From positions 1 to 13,350 of the forward strand of contig NZ_JOEZ01000066.1 in the NCBI RefSeq assembly GCF_000721175.1: DNA of 13,350 nt, written 5' to 3'. This stretch comes from Streptomyces anulatus (lineage in GTDB: Bacteria > Actinomycetota > Actinomycetes > Streptomycetales > Streptomycetaceae). A program made the translations under genes and the position numbers. The notes under the pieces are model-generated. The model made no database searches. It was not told the origin of the DNA and saw nothing but the letters and a program-made list of their open reading frames with translations. Below are positions 7,148 through 13,350 of this stretch, piece by piece. The stretch's first letter is position 1. The number at the start of each line of letters is the position of its first letter.

Positions 7148-7175
7148 CGCGTACGGGGACGGGGACGGGTACGCG
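7148..7175 (+). other. G-rich hairpin loop / potential G-quadruplex
   Basis: CGCGTAC (7148-7154) and GTACGCG (7169-7175) frame a 14-base loop of G runs. The runs at 7155-7158, 7161-7164, 7167-7169 and 7178-7181 could form a G-quadruplex on the forward strand. It lies right after the DUF1203 stop. Confidence 0.4.
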
Positions 7176-7177
7176 AA

Positions 7178-7208
7178 GGGGCGGCCACCGGTGATCGGTG
7201 GCCGCCCC
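7178..7208. terminator. Bidirectional terminator between DUF1203 gene and asd
   Basis: Perfect 13-bp stem, 7178-7190 with 7196-7208, and a five-base loop. It lies 24 bases past asd and 32 bases past the DUF1203 gene, in the convergent gap, so it can serve both. Confidence 0.8.
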
Positions 7209-7232
7209 GTCGTATGCGCGTGACGCTGCGGG

Positions 7233-8543
<1,311 letters not shown>

Positions 8544-8557
8544 TCAGTCGCGATCCG

Positions 8558-11500
8558 TTACGGCGTGACCTTCTCGATCACGACGCTGCCGGTGCCCGCG
8601 GCGGTGCCGCGCGCGTTGACCAGCTGGACCTCGCCGAAGAACTGACGGCCCTCGGGAGCCGCTCCGGCGACCACGACTTCGGCGCCGACCTGGGCCGACG
8701 CACCGTTGGCCAGGTTCACGGCCTTGGTGGAGTCGACCTTGATCGTGCCGAGCGAGGCCGAGTAGAAGACGTCGCGGTAGTCGTACGTGGTGGTCCCGGC
8801 CGGGACCGAGTAGCCGTCGACGACGACCGTGTACGTGCCCGCGGCGGGCTTCACGAGGCTGACCCGCTCCTCGGAGCCGGCCGTGGTCCCGCTGCCGACC
8901 TGGGTGGCGCCCCGGAAGACGTACAGGTCGATGTCCGCGTTGGCGTCCGAGGTGGATCCGATGGCGATGTCGAGCTTCTCGACGCCCTCGCCGATGGTGA
9001 CCGTGGTCTCACGGGTCTCACCCGTGGCGATCGACGGCTTGGCCACCTTGGCCGAACCCAGCGAGCCGCCCTGGAGCTTGCCCTGGAGGGCGGCGGCACC
9101 GTTGGTGACCGTCCAGTCCACCGCGGCGGGAGTGCCGGTCTTCGCCTCGGCGATGGTCTGCACCGCCGGGTCGAAGGTCACGCCGAGCAGCGAGACATCC
9201 AGCTTGTACGGGTTGTCCAGCAGCGGCGACGTACGACGCGACTCGACCTCGATCTCCCACACGCCGGGCTGCGGGTCCTTGTAGGAACGCGCGTCCGGCC
9301 GGCAGGTGTTGGCCGGGTTCTCGTAGTTCGGGTAGCAGTTGACCGTGGAGGTCGGGTCGACCGGCGTCCCGTACGGGTGCAGGGCGATGAACCGGGTCTG
9401 GCTGCCCGAGCGCAGCGCGCTGAGGGCGACCTCAAGGGTCTTCGCGCCCTCCGGCACGTTGACGAAGTACGACGTGGTGCCGTTGCGCTGGACCGAGCCG
9501 GAGTGCTTGTAGGCGAAACCGGGCTGCTGCAGCTCCTGGGCGATGACGACCGTGGTCATGATCTGGTGGTCGACGCCGGAGGTCTTCTTGTCGTCGACCC
9601 GCAGGATCGCGCTGTGCACCCCGGCGGTCTTCGCCTTCGCCTTGACCTTGACCTTGACCGGCGTGTCGAGCGGCAGCGAGACGTACTCGGGGCTGCTGAG
9701 CTCGAAGGTGCCGTCGTTGTTCTTCCACGACAGCTTGTGCTGGACGTCGCGGTCCGGGCCCGTGGTGCGGGTGACGACGACGTCGTAGACCTTGGTCTCG
9801 CCGACCTTCAGGCCGCCCTCGCGGTCGTACAGGCCGGTGCCGAAGCCCGGGTCCTTGAGCGCGAAGTCGATCGCGGTGTCGACCGGGGCCTTCACCGAGA
9901 ACTCGTGCGCGGGCTTGCCCTGCTTGGCGATCTGCTTCCAGGCCTTGACGATGTTGATCAGACCGGAGCCCTGGACGTGCGCGGGCACGTCCTTGATGTG
10001 ACCGGCGGTGCTGGTCAGCGCCGTGCGCAGGTCGGCCGGGGGAAGCTCGATGTCCTTCTGCTTCGCCGCCGACAGCAGGAGCGCGGCCGCGCCCGCCGCC
10101 TGCGGGGAGGCCATCGAGGTGCCCTGGAGCATGGAGTAGCCGGCCGGCAGGTCGTAACCCGCCTCCTTGACCGGACCGCCCGGCGCCCAGGTCTGGGTGG
10201 TGTTGATGGACGCACCCGGCGCCGAGATGATCGGCGTGAAGCCGCCGTCCTCACGCGGACCGCGCGAGGAGAAGGGCAGCATGTCGTACTTCTTGGTGAC
10301 GCTGGAGCCGTAGTTGGCCGCCCACGTCTCCTTGGAGATCGACGCGCCGACCGAGATCACGTGGTCGGCGAGCGACGGGTCGCCGATGGTGTTGAGACCC
10401 GGGCCGCTGTTGCCGGCCGAGATGACCAGCTGCACGCCGTAGATGTCGACCAGGCGCTTGTAGAGCTCGGCGCGCGCGTTGTTGCCGTCGTTCAGCGGCG
10501 GCAGGCCGCCGATCGACATGTTGACGATGTCGACGCCGCGGTTGACGACGAGGTCGATCATGCCCTCGGTCAGCGCGATGTTGGTGCAGCCGCCGGACCA
10601 GGTGCAGGCACGCGAGGAGACGATCTTGGCGCCGGGGGCGGCGCCGTTCATCTCGCCGCCGAACAGGCCGTTGGCCGCGGTGATGCCCGCGACGTGCGTG
10701 CCGTGCGAGCCCTCGATGACACCGATGTTGACGTAGTCGGCCTTCGCGCCGGCCGCGTTGTGGACGACGTTCTTGCGGGTCTCGACGACGAACGGGATGC
10801 GCTCGACGACCGGGGTGCGCGGGTCGTCCTCACCGAAGTAGGACACCTGGAACTTGTCCTTGTACGGCTTGAGGACCTTGTCGTCCGAGAAGTCCGCGTT
10901 GCTGTTCAGGTCGACCCGCGTGGTACCGGTGACCGCGTCGTACAGCACGCCCCAGACGTCGGTGGTGTCACCGTCGCGGTTGAGGTCGCCCGCCATGTCA
11001 CCGCCGGTGGTGGCCGCCTCGGCGAACGTGGCGAACTTGTAGCTGCCCGCCGGCGCCGAGTACGTCTTCCCGCCGGAGGTGAACGTCGGGCCGGTGACCG
11101 ACTGGGACATCTGCAGCCAGGTGCCGTCGCCGTCGCTGACCGGGTCGGTCGCGGTCACCCAGTCGACGATCTTGCGCTCGCCGGTGGTGGTCTTCTTCAG
11201 GGCCGGGTGACCGAGGTCGACGCCGGAGTCCAGGATGCCGATGGTGATCCCGCGGCCGTCGGCCTTCGGGTGCTTCGCGACGAAGTCGACCGCGCCCGTC
11301 TCGAACGACGGGTTGTACGGGTTCTTCGCCGGGGTCCTCTTGTCCGGCGCCGCGTAACTGCCGGTGGTCTTCGGCTGCTTCGCCCCGGCGGCCCGGTCGC
11401 CCTTGGGCGTCGGGTCGTCCAGCTTGATCTCCTGCTTGAGATCGATGCCGAGGACGGAGGAGAGCTTGGAGGCCTTCTCGATCGTGGCCTCGGCGCTCTT

Positions 11501-11860
11501 CGTCGGGACCGTCGCCCGGACGTAGCCGAGCTTGTCGTAGGTCGTGCCGAGCACGGATCCCTCGACGGCGTCCAGCTGCTTGCTGACCTGCTCGGTCGCA
11601 CCGGGGGTGGTGGCGACCATCATGGTGACGTTCTTCTCGCCCTTGGCCTCGGCCTTCGCCAGGAGATCGGCGTCGGCCTTGCCGAGCTTGTCGCCCCGGT
11701 CGCTCGTGGCGGCCGGTTTGACGGGCGCCGGAGCCGGGTCGTCCGCGGCGAAGGCCGGAGCGGCGCCGGAGGCGGCCAGTGCGGCCGCCAGGCCGGCAGC
11801 GGCCGCGATACGAGCGGCGCGTCTCGCCCCGGGTATGGAACTGGGGGATTCCTTGGTCAT
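8558..11860 (-). CDS. Secreted S8 serine peptidase, tripeptidyl peptidase II-like
   Basis: Large extracellular subtilase of 1100 residues. Residues 1-38 are a signal peptide (ARRAAR, Ala/Leu core, PAFA before ADDP). A probable propeptide follows to about 190. The catalytic triad is D211 (ILDSGVD), H386 (GSHGTHVAG) and S582 (GTSMASPQ), with oxyanion N484 (SAGNSGPG). About 175 residues separate D211 from H386, against a few dozen in ordinary subtilisins. That insert, with the NTIGDPS and SSRGPREDGG segments, resembles tripeptidyl peptidase II. After 620 come beta-sandwich domains, including a PPC-like one around 930-1040 (DLYVFRG at 978). Cysteines 419/425 and 842/853 could form two disulfides. 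ATG 11860 is preferred over ATG 11866 because AGGG at 11867-11870 is well spaced only for it. Role: external protein digestion, inferred; cleavage specificity unknown. Confidence 0.93.
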   Translation of the reverse strand: MTKESPSSIPGARRAARIAAAAGLAAALAASGAAPAFAADDPAPAPVKPAATSDRGDKLGKADADLLAKAEAKGEKNVTMMVATTPGATEQVSKQLDAVEGSVLGTTYDKLGYVRATVPTKSAEATIEKASKLSSVLGIDLKQEIKLDDPTPKGDRAAGAKQPKTTGSYAAPDKRTPAKNPYNPSFETGAVDFVAKHPKADGRGITIGILDSGVDLGHPALKKTTTGERKIVDWVTATDPVSDGDGTWLQMSQSVTGPTFTSGGKTYSAPAGSYKFATFAEAATTGGDMAGDLNRDGDTTDVWGVLYDAVTGTTRVDLNSNADFSDDKVLKPYKDKFQVSYFGEDDPRTPVVERIPFVVETRKNVVHNAAGAKADYVNIGVIEGSHGTHVAGITAANGLFGGEMNGAAPGAKIVSSRACTWSGGCTNIALTEGMIDLVVNRGVDIVNMSIGGLPPLNDGNNARAELYKRLVDIYGVQLVISAGNSGPGLNTIGDPSLADHVISVGASISKETWAANYGSSVTKKYDMLPFSSRGPREDGGFTPIISAPGASINTTQTWAPGGPVKEAGYDLPAGYSMLQGTSMASPQAAGAAALLLSAAKQKDIELPPADLRTALTSTAGHIKDVPAHVQGSGLINIVKAWKQIAKQGKPAHEFSVKAPVDTAIDFALKDPGFGTGLYDREGGLKVGETKVYDVVVTRTTGPDRDVQHKLSWKNNDGTFELSSPEYVSLPLDTPVKVKVKAKAKTAGVHSAILRVDDKKTSGVDHQIMTTVVIAQELQQPGFAYKHSGSVQRNGTTSYFVNVPEGAKTLEVALSALRSGSQTRFIALHPYGTPVDPTSTVNCYPNYENPANTCRPDARSYKDPQPGVWEIEVESRRTSPLLDNPYKLDVSLLGVTFDPAVQTIAEAKTGTPAAVDWTVTNGAAALQGKLQGGSLGSAKVAKPSIATGETRETTVTIGEGVEKLDIAIGSTSDANADIDLYVFRGATQVGSGTTAGSEERVSLVKPAAGTYTVVVDGYSVPAGTTTYDYRDVFYSASLGTIKVDSTKAVNLANGASAQVGAEVVVAGAAPEGRQFFGEVQLVNARGTAAGTGSVVIEKVTP

Positions 11861-11917
11861 CAGCATCCCTGTTAATTGAAAGAGAGAGTCCGGAATTCGG
11901 TACCGGATGACCGCTTA

Positions 11918-11937
11918 CCCTGTCGTAAATGACAGGG
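11918..11937. promoter_or_regulatory. Inverted repeat, candidate operator
   Basis: CCCTGTC and GACAGGG flank the six-base AT-rich centre GTAAAT. It lies 58-77 bases upstream of the peptidase start, a typical operator position. No regulator is identified. Confidence 0.4.
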
Positions 11938-11991
11938 GTTTGTGGAGAGTTGACGGAGACGAGTTTGGGCCATGGCATAGATCCGCCACGG

Positions 11992-12004
11992 GGCACGATG
12001 TGCC
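11992..12004. promoter_or_regulatory. Short inverted repeat, possible operator
   Basis: GGCAC-GAT-GTGCC, five-base arms. It lies about 130 bases upstream of the peptidase start. It is short enough to be chance. Confidence 0.2.
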
Positions 12005-12058
12005 ACAAGGGAGGAATGAGGTCAAACAGCACACGGGTGGCGCCTGGTGCCGTGCGGT

Positions 12059-12090
12059 GGTCCGGACCTGCCGGACGCGTGGTCCGGACC
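12059..12090. repeat. Two identical 10-bp palindromes, 22 bp apart
   Basis: GGTCCGGACC occurs at 12059-12068 and 12081-12090, separated by 12 bases. Each is self-complementary, and the two can also pair with each other as an 11-bp stem including T12058 and A12091. About 60 bases past the stop of the AbiEi-like gene it could be that gene's terminator. The 22-bp centre spacing (two helical turns) also suits paired dimer binding. Confidence 0.55.
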
Positions 12091-12149
12091 AGCGAGCACC
12101 GCAGGGCCGCTCGCCGCCGCCCCGCGCGCACGACCCGCACCGGCCTCGC

Positions 12150-13214
12150 TCAACGCGGCAGCGCCATCACGCACCCGGCCGGCTCCCGGTCGCCCGCCGC
12201 CATCAGTGCCGTCCGCACCACCGTCGCCTGCTGGTCCACCGCCTCGCGCAGCTTCCTCGGGGTGAGGTGGACGACCGTGACCCCGAGCCGCTCCAGGTGC
12301 TCCCGCTTCGCGGCGTACGCGGACCACTGCGGATCCTGCTGGGCCCGGCCCCTCCGGCCGGGCACGCCGTACCGGGGCGCCCGGGTGTCCAGCTCCACCG
12401 CCACGGCGTGGTCGGGCCAGTAGGCGTCGACCCCGCCGAGCCGGGGCCCGCCCGGCAGCCGCAGCTCCACGTTCCACAGCGGCTCCGGCAGTCCGTGCTC
12501 GCGCACCATCGCGTACAGCCGCGCCTCCGCGACCGCCCGCCCCTCGGCCAGCAGCGCGTCCACCGCGCCCACCACGGCGGGCCGTACCAGCAGCTTCGCC
12601 TCGCTCAACTCCCTTACCACGGAAGCTGGTTCGCAGTGCCCGTCGCGCACCGCCTCGGTCAGCAGCCGCCGGACGTGCGCCGCCTCGGTCAGGCCGGCCA
12701 CCGCGTCCGCCAACGCCCGCTCCACCGGGGCGACAGGCACCTCGCCCACCCGTACCGCGCCCGGCGCCGAGGCGGTCCGCAGCACCTCCACGAACCGGGT
12801 GGACCGCAGCCGCCGGGTGCGCGGGACCAGTACGTCGATCCGGTGCAGCGCCCCCAGGTCCCCGGCCGTGGCGAAGCCGTGCAGCGCGAGCGCGGCGATC
12901 CCGGTGACCATCGCCTCGCCGAACCCCGTCTCCGAAGGGCCCGCCGGTGCGCGCCGCGCGGAGACCGGCGGGCGACCCGCGTACAACAGCGCTCCGTGCA
13001 GCCGCTCCTGGCCGGTGGGCGGGCCCGGGTGCAGCAGATAGACCCCCGGCAGCAGGTGCTGCCAGGGGCCGCCGGGCAGGCACTGCGCGGACGTCTGCGT
13101 GGCGGACACGCCCCGCGCCCTCAACTGGGCGGCGGAGATAACACGCTCGGTGACGTCCTCGGGCCCGAGAGGTGGACGGGGGAGACGGAGGGAGAGCGGG
13201 GTGTTCTGGGTCAT
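12150..13214 (-). CDS. AbiEi-like protein with a DUF559/Vsr-like nuclease-fold C-terminus
   Basis: This 354-residue soluble protein is of a kind common in actinobacteria as a hypothetical or AbiEi antitoxin-like protein. Residues 20-65 resemble the winged-helix start of AbiEi proteins (AAQLRARGVSATQ, then LPGVYLLHPG). The middle has GIAALALHGF and IDVLVPRTRRLRS, also typical. The last third looks like the PD-(D/E)XK fold of DUF559 and Vsr proteins: D263 (GGVDAYW), E274 and D276 (VELDT), then a helix and GVTVVHLTPRKLRE. The lysine of the classical E-x-K motif is Asp here, as in many DUF559 proteins, so activity is uncertain. No AbiEii nucleotidyltransferase toxin is next to it. ATG 13214 has only a weak ribosome site (CGGGA). 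Only 37 bases separate it from the 17-base repeat at 13252, so its promoter may overlap or be disrupted by a possible insertion-sequence end. Confidence 0.75.
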   Translation of the reverse strand: MTQNTPLSLRLPRPPLGPEDVTERVISAAQLRARGVSATQTSAQCLPGGPWQHLLPGVYLLHPGPPTGQERLHGALLYAGRPPVSARRAPAGPSETGFGEAMVTGIAALALHGFATAGDLGALHRIDVLVPRTRRLRSTRFVEVLRTASAPGAVRVGEVPVAPVERALADAVAGLTEAAHVRRLLTEAVRDGHCEPASVVRELSEAKLLVRPAVVGAVDALLAEGRAVAEARLYAMVREHGLPEPLWNVELRLPGGPRLGGVDAYWPDHAVAVELDTRAPRYGVPGRRGRAQQDPQWSAYAAKREHLERLGVTVVHLTPRKLREAVDQQATVVRTALMAAGDREPAGCVMALPR

Positions 13215-13251
13215 GTCCCGGAGCTTCCCGCCCGTGGAGGGTGCCCTAACC

Positions 13252-13268
13252 CCAATGCCGTTCGGTTA
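13252..13268 (+). repeat. 17-bp sequence, right copy, inverted relative to 77-93 (possible IS end)
   Basis: CCAATGCCGTTCGGTTA exactly matches the reverse complement of 77-93. By my estimate a 17-base inverted match is expected by chance in well under one in a hundred windows of this size, though skewed composition weakens that. If it is an insertion-sequence left end, the element runs to the right. 13269-13350 is non-coding as far as I can see, as expected for the leader of such an element. Confidence 0.5.
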
Positions 13269-13350
13269 CGGGTTCGGTCTGCGGCGCAACTTTGGGCGTT
13301 TCGGCTGGTGATACGGGTGCAGCCCTTGTAGTGGTTCTCGGGTCCGCCAA

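Larger units (their letters stand above)
11861..12149. promoter_or_regulatory. Upstream region of the S8 peptidase gene
   Basis: This 289-bp gap lies downstream of the AbiEi-like gene and upstream of the peptidase, both on the reverse strand. It holds two hyphenated palindromes (11918-11937 and 11992-12004) and the paired palindromes at 12059-12090, described separately. No convincing -35/-10 pair and no gene were found. Confidence 0.5.

Noticed and set aside
11893..11904. GAATTCGGTACC, adjacent EcoRI and KpnI sites resembling a cloning linker
   Set aside because: It lies inside an ordinary intergenic region with continuous native sequence on both sides and no vector sequence; chance is the simpler reading.
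11929..12423. 164-codon forward frame across the peptidase upstream region
   Set aside because: No ribosome site or domain; it overlaps the AbiEi-like gene antisense and lacks sustained third-position bias in the gap.

Overview
High G+C DNA with strong G/C bias at third codon positions, GTG as well as ATG starts, probable leaderless genes and dense GC-rich hairpins between genes. Together with the gene families this points to Streptomyces or a close relative. Most of the window looks like chromosomal core. From memory, malQ, pepN, an asd gene and a large secreted serine peptidase lie close together in other Streptomyces chromosomes; I could not check this.

Layout, left to right. 1-99: tail of an unidentified gene, possibly an insertion-sequence transposase, reading through a 17-base sequence (77-93). 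100-289: short gene-free stretch. 290-601: small ORF of 12-residue repeats whose stop abuts the start of malQ (602-2860, 4-alpha-glucanotransferase). 2881-3111: small secreted membrane protein, probably leaderless. 3233-3870: LysR-type regulator that appears dead, with ACG in place of the expected start codon and no C-terminal part. It is joined by a cluster of palindromes to the 3' end of the convergent pepN (3939-6521, reverse strand, aminopeptidase N). 6645-7145: DUF1203 protein, divergent from pepN. 7233-8261: asd, reverse strand, aspartate-semialdehyde dehydrogenase. 8558-11860: 1100-residue secreted S8 peptidase resembling tripeptidyl peptidase II, reverse strand. 12150-13214: AbiEi-like/DUF559-like protein, reverse strand. 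13252-13268: the same 17-base sequence as at 77-93, inverted, followed by non-coding sequence to the window end.

The genes do not form one pathway. malQ serves maltodextrin and glycogen metabolism, asd serves biosynthesis of the aspartate-family amino acids and diaminopimelate, and pepN plus the secreted S8 enzyme together could cover intracellular and extracellular peptide breakdown. Most genes are single transcription units with their own hairpin terminators; only the repeat ORF and malQ look translationally coupled.

The most unusual items are the repeat ORF ahead of malQ, the doubly broken LysR gene, the matching inverted 17-mers at the two window edges, and a pair of identical 10-bp palindromes spaced 22 bp apart near 12059-12090. 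I did not find a clearly new multi-gene system.
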